A stretch of 64,000 nucleotides of DNA, taken from positions 23,112,285-23,176,284 of the forward strand of contig NC_063265.1 of assembly GCF_019578655.1 (NCBI RefSeq). Reading direction: 5' to 3'. The number at the start of each line of letters is the position of its first letter. Position 1 is the stretch's first letter. The notes below the pieces were generated by a model, which worked only from the letters and a program-made list of their open reading frames with translations, did not search any database and was not told where the DNA came from. A program made the translations under genes and the position numbers. The stretch comes from Ricinus communis (lineage: Eukaryota; Streptophyta; Magnoliopsida; Malpighiales; Euphorbiaceae). Of the stretch, positions 26,001-37,373 are shown in pieces.

Positions 26001-27330
26001 TCAATCTCGTTGGAACAAAACCATATTGATCCGCTCCTCAACCTCAAGCGAGTCTCCATGATAATGCTTCAAGCGATGGCCATTCACCTTGAAATCTCCT
26101 TTATCGGGATGATGCAATTCAACTGTGCCATATGGGAACACCTGCTGGATCATGAACGATCCTAACCAACGACTCTTGAGCTTCCTTGGGAATAAACTGA
26201 GATGTGAATTGTAGAGCAAAACTCGGTCCCCAGCTTGAAACTCCTTGGAGCCCCTCAGTCACTTGTCGTGCCACTTCTTAGTCTGCTCCTTGTAGATGAA
26301 TGAGTTGCCATAAGCTTGCTAGCGCCACTCATCCAACTCATTGAGCTGCAACTGTCTCTATTTACCTGCAGAGTCAACATCAAAATTACAAGTTCTTAAG
26401 GACCAAAGGGCTCTATGCTCTAACTCAATAGGTAAATGGTAAGCTTTCCAATACACAAGCCTATAAGGTTTAAAACCTGTAGAAGTACGATAGGCTGTCC
26501 TGAATGCCCAAAGTGCATCATCTAACTTATTCGCCCAATCCTTCTTACTCACCCCCATGGTTTTTTCTAAGATGCGTTTCAAACGCCTATTGGTAACCTC
26601 TACTTCCCACTAGTCTGCGGGTGATAGGGTGTAGAAAACTTATGGGTCACTCCATATTGCTGAAGTACTCTCTCTACTTGAGCATTATAAAAATGAGTCC
26701 CTCTATCACTAATCAATACCCTAGGTGTGCCAAATTTGGCAACCAATCGCTTAAAGAACTTAGTAATGACTCTAGTATCATCAGTCTAGAAAGCTTGTGC
26801 TTCCGGCCACTTAGAGAAATACTCAACAGTAATAAGGATATACTTATTCCCAAAAGAAGAAGGAAAGGTCCCCATGAAGTCAATGCCCCAAACATCAAAA
26901 ATCTCAATCGCTTGAATGCTCCTTTGGGGCATCTCATCACGAGCAGAGATGTTACCTGACCTCTGTCATGTATAAGAAACCTGCATTAATGCTCTAGCAT
27001 CCTGAAAGATGGTAAGCCAATAGAATTCAGCATCGAGAACCTTCCTAGCAGTGTGGTTAGCTGCTTGATGACCTCCCGTTGGTCCCTCATGGAAATGCCT
27101 CAAAAACTGGAGGATCTCCTCCCCATACACATATCGCCGAATCACCTAGTTTGCACAAACTCGAAACAAAAAAGGATCTTCCTAAATGTAATTCTCCAAA
27201 TCAGCAAAGAATTTCTTCTTTTGTTGAAATGACATATCCTTTATTAAGACCTTTGCAACTAAGTAATTCACAAAATCGAAAAACCAAGGGACATTTGAAG
27301 ATACCTAAATAGAGCACAAGTACTCATCCG
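26001..27330 (-). pseudogene. Integrase of element B
   Basis: C-terminal piece with LFPRKLKSRWLGSF and FKVNGHRLKHY (26,219-26,001), a middle piece with DDALWAFRTAYRTSTGFKPYRLVYWKA (26,582-26,358, described here by its ends), and a core readable as [12 protein letters not shown] and HPQTSGK at 26,740-26,600, where the frame breaks exactly before the catalytic Glu. Residues upstream (26,950-27,330) correspond to the zinc-finger part in pieces. Several stops, so inactive. Confidence 0.8.
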
Positions 27331-27812
27331 GAAAACTGTCATCAATAGCCCCCCCCATCAATTGCATCTAGGCTCGGGTTCTCCAATCTCGAAAGGTGAT
27401 CTGTGGCCAAGTTCTCCGCACCCTTCTTATCCTTAATCTCAATGTTAAATTGCTGCAAAAGCAAAATCCAACGAATGAGTCTCGGCTTAGCATCATGCTT
27501 TCCAAACAAGTACCTCAACGTCGAATGATCTGTGTAGACCACGGTCTTGGATAGCACCAGGTATGAGCAGAACTTGTCGAAAGCGTATACCATAGTAAGC
27601 AACTCCTTCTCAGTAGTGGTGCAGTGCTCTTAGGAATTTTTCAATGTTTTGCTAGCATAATAAATTGATTAGAACTTTTTATCAATCCTTTGTCCTAAAA
27701 CAGCTCCAACTACAAAATCACTAGCATCACACATTAGCTCAAAAGGCAACCCCTAATTAGGCGAAACCATAATAGGGGCTGTAGTTAGCTTTTCTTTAAA
27801 TAACTCAAAAGC
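27331..27812 (-). pseudogene. RNase H of element B
   Basis: Open piece 27,602-27,342 with [39 protein letters not shown] and DHLSRL, the usual end of a Ty3-type RNase H. Sequence at 27,812-27,603 carries the start (readable as ELMCDASDFVVGAVLGQR, YYASKTL), broken by stops. Confidence 0.82.
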
Positions 27813-28640
27813 CTACAAAGAGTCATCAGAAAATATAAATGGAATATCTTTTACAAGCAATTGAGTCAAAGATCTAGCAATTTTAGAAAAGTCCTTAATG
27901 AACCTTCTATAAAAACCTACATGACCAAGGAAACTCCTAATAGCCTTAACCAAGCTAGAGGGTGGCAACTTAGCAATGGTCTCTACTTTAGCTCTATCTA
28001 CCTCCATCCCTGCATATGAAATCTTATGCCCTAGCACAATACCCTCTCTCACCATAAAATGACACTTTTCCCAATTCAGCACAAGGTTAGCTTCTACACA
28101 GTGGCGTAAGTATATGCTCTAAGTTAAGCAAACAATGGGGTAAAGAGTTACCAAATACCAAGAAATCATCCATGAATACCTCCACGGACTCTTCAATCAT
28201 GTCATGGAAGATCGCCATCATACACCTCTTGAAAGTAGCAGGTGCATTGCACAAACCAAATGGCATCCTCCTATAAGCGAACATACCATAGGGGCAAGTG
28301 AAAGTGGTTTTCTCTTGGTCCTCAGGTGTAATGGGAATATGAAATAACCTGAAAGACCATCAAGAAAGCAATAAAATATATGCCCTGATAAATGCTCTAA
28401 CATCTGGTCAATAAAAGGAAGGGGTAAATAGTCCTTTCGAGTTGCATCATTGAGCCTCCAGTAATCAATGCAAACTCGGAAACCAGTTACCATCCTAGTT
28501 GGTATCAGCTCATCCTTCTCATTCTTGACCACAGTCATGCCTCCCTTCTTGGGCATAACCTACACAGGACTAACCCAAGAGCTTTCAGAAATAGGGTAAA
28601 TCAAACTCATATCTAGAAGTTTAATTACCTCCTTCTTAAC
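27813..28640 (-). pseudogene. Reverse transcriptase of element B
   Basis: Motifs in order across three frames: MPKKGGMTVVKN, CIDYWRLNDATRKD, LPFIDQMLEHLSG and FYCFLDGLSGYF (28,556-28,350); FAYRRMPFGLCNAPATF and VFMDDFLVFG, the active-site FMDD box (28,284-28,087); and IVLGHKISYAGMEVDRAK with IRSFLGHVGFYRRFIKDFS (28,082-27,813). Frameshifts lie near 28,330 and 28,085. Confidence 0.87.
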
Positions 28641-29756
28641 TACTTCTTTCATATTTGGGTTCAACCATCGCTATGGCTGTACCATTGGCCTGTAATTATC
28701 CTCCATCAAAATCTTATGTGAGCAATAACTAGGGTTGATTGTAGGAATTTCTGCAATCTTGTATGCAAAGGCCTCGAGATACATCCTGAGAGATGCCAAA
28801 GTCATCTCCTCTATCCTCAAGAGTCAAATCAGCTGCAATGATCACCGACAGCTTCTCCATCTCATCTAGATAGGCATAGGTCAAGTGCTTAGGAAACTCC
28901 TTCAACTCCAAGGCTGGTGGCTCCTCAAGTGAAGGTCTCAATTTCTGTATCCTTGACTTGTCAATGTTAATAAAATTGTTAGCAGACTTGCTAGGCTCAC
29001 TAGCCAGCAAACAAGCAAGTTGTTCGAACACATCCTCGTTGGACAACTCTTCCTTATCTTCAGCCCGTAATGCTACCTGCAAAGGATCATCAAGTAACAT
29101 CTTTTGCAATTAAGACTCCATAATATCATCCAAAACATCCATAGAATATACAGATTATCATGGTCAAGTGAATGTCTCATAGAAGTGCTAAGGTCAAAGG
29201 TAATAGTCTCATCACCTACTCTAAGTTGTAACTTCCCATCACACACATCTACTACAACCCTAGATGTTGCAAGGAAAGGTTTACCTAGAATTAAAAGCAC
29301 GCTATTCTCACCCTTCATATCCATAACAACAAAATCAACAGGAAATATAAACTTGTCTACCTTAGCAAGTACATCTTCAACTATTCCTCTAGGATATTTC
29401 ACAGTCCTATCTGCTAACAGTATACTCATCCTAGTAGGTTTAGGCTCACTCAAACCTAATTTCTCAAACAAACTATTAGGCATTAGATTGATGCTAGCTC
29501 CTAAATCAGCTAAAACATCACTAATATGCAAATCAACAATGATACAAGGAATAGTGAAACTCCCTAGATCACGCCTCTTTACTGGCAGCTTGTTTTGAAG
29601 AATGGCTGAGCACTCCTTATTCAGTGTTACAAGTCCTAAGTCCTCCAGCTTCCTCTTATTGCTTAGAATCTCTTTTAGGAACCTCGCATACTTGGGCATC
29701 TGCAATATTGCCTCAACAAAATGTAGGTTAATCCTTAGTTGCTTAAATAAATCCAA
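28641..29756 (-). pseudogene. Protease and linker of element B
   Basis: The 227-residue frame 29,756-29,073 contains an aspartic protease with DLGASINLMPNSLFEKLGL and LADRTVKYPRGIVEDVLAK (this last motif also in elements A and C). The next frame (29,109-28,729) is the acidic linker before RT (SLEEPPALELKEFPKHL). Broken by a frameshift near 29,090. Confidence 0.83.
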
Positions 29757-30905
29757 AAACTTACCAAACTGCTGATCAACCTTCTCCTACTTCAACCTGG
29801 CAGGATATGGAATTGGAGGCTGGTATTCCCTCACAGGACTCTTATTCTTGTCCTCAGTTGGCACAGGCTCTGTCACCTCAGGCTCTGGCTCCTTTCTGGC
29901 TGGCTCATCCTGCACAATAACATCATCATCAGCTATAGGTAAAGAACTAGCTAACTGCTTACTTGATCTCAAGGTGATGGCCTTGACATGCTCCCTCAGA
30001 TTTTACTCTGTGGTACTGGAAAGTGTCCCTAGCTGTCTCTCAGCCAGCATCTTAGAAATATGGCCTATCTAATTCTCCAAATTCTGTATGGAGGCCTGCT
30101 GATTTCTAAGAGCTGTGTCCGTCTGCTGAAACTTGTTCTCTAAAGTGGACACGAACTTCATCATCAACTCCTCTAAATTAGACTTCTTCTCCTAGTTCTG
30201 GCGTGTTACTATTGATGGCCCCACCTGCAGCTGCATTTACCATTTGCCTCGTGGCTGATTTCAAGCCACTGTGTGGGCAACATCTCAACAAGTCCTTATA
30301 CCTTTCCCACGAATTATACATGCTCTCATCATCAAACTACACAAAAGAAGAAATATCGTTGCACGTTTTTACAGTCTTAGCAAGAGGAAAGTACTTATAA
30401 AGAAAATTCTCAGCCAAAGAATTCCAGGTAGTGATAGTGTTGGCTGGTAAGGACTGTAGCCATCTCTTCACTCTATCACTCAAGGAAAATGGAAACAGCT
30501 TAAGCTGAATGGCATCATTGGTAGTTTTATTATCTTGAAGGTATCACACATCTCTAAGAAGTTCACAATATGGGCGTTAGGATCTTCATTGGGAAAGCCC
30601 CCAAACTATACACTATGTTGCACCATCTGAATGACATTTGGCTTAATTTCAAAATTGTACGCTGCAACAGGTCGCCTCAATATCTTGGTATGCGTTCCCT
30701 CCAAGAAAGGTCTAGCAAACTTGTACATCGTCTTGTTTGCTTCAGCGACGTTATTGTTACCGTCTCCCATATTTACTGGTGTATGGACAGGAATTTCAAT
30801 CTGCTCCTCCTCCTCCATGTCTAATCGCTTTCTCAGCTACTTGAAGGATCGCTCTGGTTTGGGCAGAGGGTCTACTGGTGCAGGATTAGAACTCCTGGTC
30901 ATAAA
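29757..30905 (-). pseudogene. Gag of element B
   Basis: Starts near 30,902 with a reading such as MTRSSNPAPVDPLPK, then KFARPFLEGTHTKI and NFEIKPNVIQMVQ (30,818-30,606), then in other frames FSLSDRVKRWLQSLPANTI, WERYKDLLRCCPHSG and MVNAAAGGA, the standard order of Athila gag. The C-terminal part (29,972-29,787) is acidic and Pro-rich, ending at YQPPIPYPARLK before the protease. Multiple stops and shifts. Confidence 0.8.
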
Positions 30906-31042
30906 CTACTTGAAATGAACAAAGCAGCAACAACCCAACAAATAAATGAATGAATAACTAAATAGAAAGTATTGACAAAAATAGAAAAGAAAAATGACTA
31001 AAGTAACAAATAGCAAATTTCACTATAGTTTTTAAACAAAGT

Positions 31043-31059
31043 CCACGACAATGGCGCCA
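31043..31059 (-). other. Primer binding site of element B
   Basis: Minus strand TGGCGCCATTGTCGTGG next to the 5' LTR; a degenerate form of the tRNA-Asp complement TGGCGCCGTTGCCGGGG. Confidence 0.7.
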
Positions 31060-32234
31060 AAAACTTAATGCGATGCTTATGCAACTACAATTAAGGCAGT
31101 GAACCTATCGATGCAGGCTAGTACAACGACAAGTACTAAAAATATCGTATCCCTCAAGAAAGTGAAAACCTAGAGTTACTACTTCGTTCCTTGTTATCTG
31201 GCCTAAAATTAATAACAGAGGTTTCTAAATTTACTAATGACTAAAAACTAAATTCTAAGTATAATGCGAGAATGAATGAGCAAATAGAATAATCAAGACA
31301 AGAAAACAAACCCAAAGAGGACCTAGACTGGTTGGCAATCAAACAAACCATAACAGATTGTTGAGTCCGATTATGCTACCCGTGGACAAATTCTAAACTG
31401 AATTCGGTTTCCCTCTCGAGACAACCGAATTTCTAAACCTAAGAACTTAAAGTTGGAATTTCTTCTTAATGATTAATTATTAAGTTAGCCTTAAGCTTTA
31501 ATCCACCTCTATTAAGCTTTGTTAATTCTTAATCTGGCAAATTAATTAACCTTACCTCTAAGTGAAAATTAACCTGTTCTTACAATTAAATTTTCAAACT
31601 CAATTAGAATTTTTCAATTGCTAAAAGAATTCTATGAATAGTAATCAATACAATCAATAAAAGGAAAACTGGATTTATATTATTAATTGCAAAAAGAATA
31701 CAAGAAAGGAAACTCAAACAATCTTAACAACTCAATACAAAGCCAACATAGTAAGGAACCTCAATGGGTTCCATCAATCTAGCTACACATGTTCATGTCT
31801 AAAATAAATAGGAATTCAATTACAATGAAAGAATAAAGAAATTGAAACATATACACCCTTTTCCTAGAATTGGATGAACAACTCAAAGCATTGATCTACA
31901 CCGCAGTTGATTTCTAGAGTTGCCTCTTGATTTGCTCAAAAACTCCTCTTTTTTCTTCAAATCCAATCCCCAGAATCACAAATCTGACGTTAAAAGGTGG
32001 AATCAATCTCCTAGATGCTGCCTTGAAATGCCTGAAACACGTTTAGTAAAATTACAAAGGAAGATGAAGAGTCAAAATCGCTGATCTGGAACCCCCTCTT
32101 CTCTTTTTGGCTCTTTCCTTTTATACATTGCGCAAATACGAGCATGTTCTCAACCCATGTCCCTCAACACGGGCCGTGTTGGTCTCTAAATAACAGAATT
32201 AACTGAATCGAGCAAGGGCGTGTTTTGGCCCGTG

Positions 32235-32317
32235 TCACCAGCACGACTGTGCTCTTGATCCTAGCATGGGCGTGTTTTGGCCCGTGTTAAACAACACAGG
32301 TCATGCTCTAAGGCGTG
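32235..32317. repeat. 83-bp direct repeat, copy 1
   Basis: Starts TCACCAGCACGAC and ends CTAAGGCGTG, just left of the inserted LTR. Copy 2 is at 33,611-33,693 and differs at a handful of bases. Confidence 0.75.
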
Positions 32318-33610
32318 TGAATGGGTTGTCGAAGCCCTTCAAAATAAATTACTGATTTTCTTAAACTAATTTGTAGAAAAAGTGAAACCAGGTCGAATCC
32401 CAAGAGAACCAATGTAAATAGCTTCTCAAAGTAAAATAAAAAGGGGTTTTGAATGTTTGAATCAAAATTATAAATAAACAGAAAGTGATGAAGGTTGAAT
32501 ATTAAAGTAAATAAAATCAATCTTAACAAATTTCTAATTCAAGAGTGTTAATTCCATCCAATTGTAATCATGATCATAGGGTAAAATATCAATTATTCTA
32601 TTCAAGTACTTAGTCTACTTATTCGAAAAAGCCACAACAAGTGTAATTCTCCTAATATAATTGACTCGAACCCAACACCCAAATCAAAACTTACCATTAG
32701 TCAACTGGGCACGATAGCGTTCCATATCAACTTAATGATAACATTAAGAATAATGATGATGACTAAACCAACATTAATTTAATTGAGATAACTGCAATTG
32801 AAATAACCTTGTTCCTTTATTTCCCTAGAGCCTATCATGCAAGCTATGTAATTCGAATAAGCCGTAATCATACACACATGAGCCAGCTCCTTACTACTTG
32901 TGTCGATCGTTCATGATAATTACGGATCACAAACTCAAAGTTTAGCAATAGAAAATCAATATCAAAGTTGAGTCGTCAGTTCAATCAATATCAATAATTC
33001 ATAAATAATAAGAACAAGAAATAAAGAATACTTGAATTAAAGAAGAATTCTGTTAAGCTCAAAGCCTCACAAAATCACAATTGGAATTTATTCACTCTTG
33101 AATTAGAAACTAAAAATTTAGCCACTCATGGTGGAGTAAGAATTCACAAGAATTGTAGAGAGTAGAAAAAGAGTATGAGTATCAATGATTTAGCTCAAAG
33201 TATCTAGTCGTCCTTATATAGGAAGTAAAACCCTAAACCCTAATAGTAGAATCCTTATCAAAAAGAAATATGCTTCCTATTTAATCTTATCCCTATAAGG
33301 AAGGATAAGATTAAGAGTGGTCTAAATAAATTAAAACCCTAAATACATGGAAGAAAGTTCTATTAATCTAACACTTCCAAAAATAAAGGAAATTAACTAG
33401 GGATAGGTCCACCACAAATTAATCTCTGAAAATTTTGAAGCTCTCTTTCACATCTTTTAGCAGCTCATGGGACGTAAGGCGTGGTCACGCCTTGTTGACA
33501 GTAGTCTTCTGCACAGATTTCTCCACTTCCTCCAAAAGACTTTGTTTTTGACAAAATGATGACTTAAAACATGTCTTTAGGCTGGATTTTGCTTCATCCT
33601 TGATATTTCA
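32318..33610 (-). mobile_element. LTR-like insert (probable solo LTR, about 1.29 kb) in the 5' LTR of element B
   Basis: Plus strand starts TGAATGGGTTGTCGAAG and ends CTTGATATTTCA (TG...CA). The texture of its start (CAGGTCGAATCCCAAGAGAACC) parallels the start of the LTRs of elements A and C, so it looks like a minus-strand gypsy LTR of another family. No coding region inside. It is not flanked by a 5-bp duplication but by the 83-bp repeats. Confidence 0.72.
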
Positions 33611-33693
33611 TCACCAGCACGACCATGCTCTTGATCCTAGCATGGGCGTGTTCTGGCCCGTGTTAACCAACACAGGTCGTGCTCTGAGGCGTG
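33611..33693. repeat. 83-bp direct repeat, copy 2
   Basis: Starts TCACCAGCACGACC and ends CTGAGGCGTG; continues into the remaining LTR (TTACCCTCGGGAACCGTG). Confidence 0.75.
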
Positions 33694-33980
33694 TTACCCT
33701 CGGGAACCGTGTTTCTTCAAGGTACTTAAGCTACATGGCCCTTGGAATTTCTACACAGGCCGTATTGACTTTCCAAAAGTTAACCCAAGGTTAAATACTT
33801 CTGATTACGTCCGTTTTCGCTCGAAATTGATTTACCATTGCTCAAAAATTGATGATGGACCTATAAAATCTTTTGGAATACAAAAGAACACAAAACACGG
33901 GTGATCTTGAAATAAAACAATAGATACTAAGAAAATGCACAATAATATGCAAGCAAACATATGTACAACTATGCATATCA

Positions 33981-35469
33981 ATCATTCTAATACGTTGCAT
34001 TATAATTACACAAATTCAATAATATAATAATATGTGTTTTGATTTTTCAAAAATAAAAATACTAAAATTAACAGCAAAATCAAACCTTTTAAAAAAATAA
34101 TACTCTCACAGTTGAGAAACCACCATTTTAATTTCCACCCAGTTCCACTAGAGAACTCTTGGCCACATACATTTCTTCCTTGGGATTTTTTTCAATATTT
34201 TCATTTGGTGTTTTCGATTTTAGTTTCAAAATCGGTTCTTTTTTTTTCTTTTATTGTTGGTATGTTTTTTAAAATTATTTTTTTTGGTTCACTTTTACCT
34301 ATTTTAATGCTATTTACTCAAAGATAGACCCATCATTTCTGATTCTTGTAGAAGTGGAGAGATGAAAGTGAAAGCGCTTGAGAGGCTATATAACACGAAG
34401 GAAGTGCAAGAGAGAGAAGCCAAGGTAGGGCCATCGAGGGTTGAGGATGTGAGTCTGGGGAATGTCATGATAGATGGTGGAGATGGTTCCATCTTCAAAT
34501 TGATGAATATTCGAGGATGATGGTGGTGTAGCAAGAGCCATTAATCGATGATGATTATAATTAGACTTAATTACTTATTTAAATCTGAATTTTAGAAATT
34601 TCCTTTTTATGTAATTCTTCTAAAATTTTCAATTTTAGCTATAGACTAAGATTTATTTTTCAAATTTTAAATTTGACCAGTACAAGTGTTGGTTTGTGCA
34701 TACATGGCGGCCAAACTTAATTTAAAGAAACAAGAAAATTAAAAAAAATAATGGTGAGTCAGCGTAAAACCGACAAAAATGAAGAAGCATCTTTTGCCAA
34801 AAAATTAAATGGTGCATTTGTTGCAAGCTTCTTTCTCACAACCTTTCTTCTTCCTCACCACCATTATCTCTGCCTCATCACCACTGTTATCACCGCCACA
34901 AACCATGTTAAATACAGAAAAAAAAAAAAAAAAAAATCTCCATAAACCAAATATGAAAATTTGACATAAAATGCATCGCTGAAATAGACCTTTTCATCAA
35001 ATCTCAACTGAAATCAAAGGTTTTTTCCACTAATAAAACACTTTTTTAACACTTAATCGAAAAGAAAAAGAAGAAAAGAAGAACTCAAATTTGTTCTCTA
35101 TTTCGTGATATAACCTAACCCAAAAAAAGAAAAAGAAGAATCAATTTTCCCTTTTCTTCGTCTCTTTCTCTGTTTCTTGAAATAACTAGATTGAATAGCC
35201 CAAACAACATATCCAATAATTATACCACAATTAATTACAAAATTAAACTATTATACATAAAAATAACAACTGATATTAACATTTGAAATTTGAATCCTGA
35301 CATACACCTCTTCTCAATTAAGCACAAATCAAACAAATAATTAATTAATAATAAAATTAAACCAAAAGAACAAGACCAAGTCCATTGACAACGTTGATAA
35401 GAGCAGTGGTATTCGAGAGCCAAAACATCATTGTTGCTAGAGAAGAAGTAGTGGAAGAACCAAATGTAG
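33981..35469. other. Intergenic stretch, no gene seen
   Basis: AT-rich with poly-A/T runs, for example at 34,920-34,936. Short frames at 34,310-34,534, 34,751-34,945 and 35,235-35,480 lack recognisable features and look like chance ORFs. Confidence 0.5.
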
Positions 35470-35660
35470 CCCACTTCCATTGAAAAATTTAACTAAGGCA
35501 GGTTTGATTCGGAATTGGGCAAGTTGGACCAGCAAAATAGAGCTGCAAACGAAGTAACAAGAATCCATGTCAAAAGAAAAACAAACAAAAATATAATTGA
35601 GCTGTGGTCCATATACATGAAGGAAAGCAAGTTAACATTGTATGCTTCTTTAATAGTGAT

Positions 35661-35690
35661 CTATAAATAGTCATGCATTCCATGCAAATA
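35661..35690 (+). promoter_or_regulatory. GLP copy 1 core promoter: TATA box and paired RY-type motifs
   Basis: CTATAAATAG at 35,661-35,670 is about 100 bp before the ATG. It is followed by CATGCATTCCATGCAAA, two CATGCA words of RY type (bound by B3 factors in seed genes; a role here is inference). All three GLP copies share this arrangement. Confidence 0.7.
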
Positions 35691-35770
35691 TTTCTCACAG
35701 CTACAAAAAAAAAAACCTATAAGACATCAAAAAGAAAAAAAACTAACTCTAAGCACCAAAAACAAGCATC

Positions 35771-36566
35771 ATGAAAGTTATTAATTTCCTCGTATTTCTT
35801 CTTGTCTTAGCTTTGGCTTCCTTTTTCGCCACTGCTTTTGATCCTAGCCCTCTCCAAGACTTCTGTGTAGCTACAGATGGCTCTGATTCTTCTGGTAATT
35901 AATATACTAGCTTCTTACTTCGAGATCTTATAATTATAGAGTTTTCTTCATTATTATTTTCTTTTCTCTTATTTATGCATTATATAATATTAATTATGTC
36001 CTCTTGATGCAGTCTTCGTGAATGGACAGTTTTGCAAGAATCCAGATAATGTAACAGCAGATGATTTCTTTTATTCTGGGCTTAATGTTCGTGCAAATAC
36101 ATCCAATCAACTTGGAGTAAATGTCACAATTTTAACTGCTGATGTGATACCAGGACTTAACACCAACGGTATAACCTTAGCTCGTATCGATTTTGCAGCG
36201 AATGGAGGCTTAAACCCACCACATACACACCCCCGAGCTGCTGAAATCCTAATGGTTTTAGAAGGAACTGTTTATGCTGGTTTTGTAACATCAAATCCGG
36301 ATCATCGTCTGTTCAGAAAAATTCTAAAACCAGGGGATGTATTTGTATTTCCATTTGGAATGATTCATTTTCAATTGAATCTTGGTAAGACTCCTGCACT
36401 TGCTTTTGCTGCATTGACTAGCCAAAATCCAGGAGTGATGACTTTAGCTACTGGGATTTTCGGAGCTGATCCTTCCATTAATCTTGAAGTTGTGGCCAAA
36501 GCATTTCATCTGGACAAAAGTTTAGTCCGCAAGCTTCAGAGACTGGAGCGGGCCAATCCCTCATAA
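35771..36566 (+). CDS. Germin-like protein, copy 1 (two exons)
   Basis: Exon 1 is 35,771-35,894, the 118-bp intron is 35,895-36,012 (GT...AG) and exon 2 is 36,013-36,566; the product is 225 residues, normal for plant germin-like proteins. Residues 1-22 are a signal peptide ([15 protein letters not shown]), so the protein should be secreted to the apoplast. The single cupin barrel has germin box [10 protein letters not shown] with metal ligands His112, His114 and Glu119, and a second box [14 protein letters not shown] with His160; Cys32 and Cys49 can form the usual disulfide. Possible N-glycosylation sites are Asn54, Asn70 and Asn78. Members of the family bind manganese and some act as oxalate oxidase or superoxide dismutase; which applies is not visible here. 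The start is fixed by the signal peptide. Confidence 0.95.
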
Positions 36567-36730
36567 AATAGTTTTATTTTAAAAATGTGTTGCGCAAATT
36601 TTCTTATTTAAGTCATCTAAAATGATGTTTATTCGAATAAGGATGATGTTTTTGTCCCATTTCTCGGTGTTGGTTAAGTTAATTAAAATCGAAAAGGATA
36701 TACCTTTCTCACCATCTTGATTTTGAATAT

Positions 36731-36736
36731 AATAAA
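36731..36736 (+). terminator. Polyadenylation signal of GLP copy 1
   Basis: AATAAA about 165 bp after the stop codon; the matching AATAAA after copy 3 lies at 50,739. Confidence 0.55.
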
Positions 36737-36805
36737 TGACATTTATACGGTCGCAATTTATTTAGCATCCTCTCTATCTCATACATATGCATATGACTAT
36801 AAGGA

Positions 36806-36915
36806 AAAAAATATATATATATATATATATATATATCTTGATTTTTACAATAAATTGGTAGATTAACGATAATCAATCGAAGGTCATTGCATATATATAT
36901 ATATATATATATATA
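36806..36915. repeat. (AT)n microsatellites downstream of GLP copy 1
   Basis: Two AT runs (about 36,812-36,836 and 36,890-36,915). The block after copy 3 has a longer run at 50,791-50,834 in the same place, so the tract has changed length since duplication. Confidence 0.85.
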
Positions 36916-37373
36916 CTTTTAATTAATTTGTTGATTGTTTTTTCTAAGCTATTTTACATTGCCCATATTTACGTGAACAACCACAATTACTATTCAACAA
37001 AATAAAATAATTACAACTGTTATTGTTTCTAAGGTTTGGATTCTGAGATTTGTGTATCTTCTTTTTTTGATAATGAGACTTGTCTATTTCAGAGCAAGTC
37101 AAAACATATATATTCCTTCTTTAGAAAAATAAAAATAAATATCAAACATCAAAAAATTTATGTAAAAAAATTTATTCATAACAGTCATCAATCTTGTTAA
37201 TTGATTTATTTAACAGTATTAAACTATATATTAATTTTATAAATATTTTTCAACAAAACTAATTATTTAAATATCAAATTTAATCTTTTCAATCATTCTC
37301 ACACGGAAGAGAACTCAACACCATATTAGTACCACTATGAAAAAAAGAACTCAAAACTCCCATAATGAACACA

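Larger units (their letters stand above)
19984..33980 (-). mobile_element. Element B: full-length Athila-like Ty3/gypsy retrotransposon, decayed
   Basis: About 14.0 kb between matching LTRs (19,984-21,527 and 31,069-33,980). On the minus strand: 5' LTR, primer site, gag, protease, RT, RNase H, integrase, spacer, Athila-type third ORF, spacer with polypurine tract, 3' LTR. All coding parts have stops or frameshifts. The two LTRs differ at many positions (for example GCTACTACAAC against GCAACTACAAT near the start), so the insertion is not recent. A clean 5-bp target duplication is not visible (ATTGA left, ATCAT right). Confidence 0.9.
31069..33980 (-). repeat. 5' LTR of element B, enlarged by an insert
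   Basis: Same ends as the 3' LTR (TGCGATGCTTATGC to TATGCATATCA) but 2,912 bp against 1,544 bp. The excess is a 1.29-kb LTR-like insert at 32,318-33,610 plus about 83 bp of duplicated LTR sequence. Confidence 0.85.

Noticed and set aside
30570..30918. Plus-strand ORFs of 84 and 95 residues
   Set aside because: Antisense shadows of the element B gag.
19976..33985. 5-bp target duplication ACCAT/ATCAT for element B
   Set aside because: It requires shifting the LTR start by three bases from the border supported by the other LTR and still mismatches, so no target duplication is claimed.
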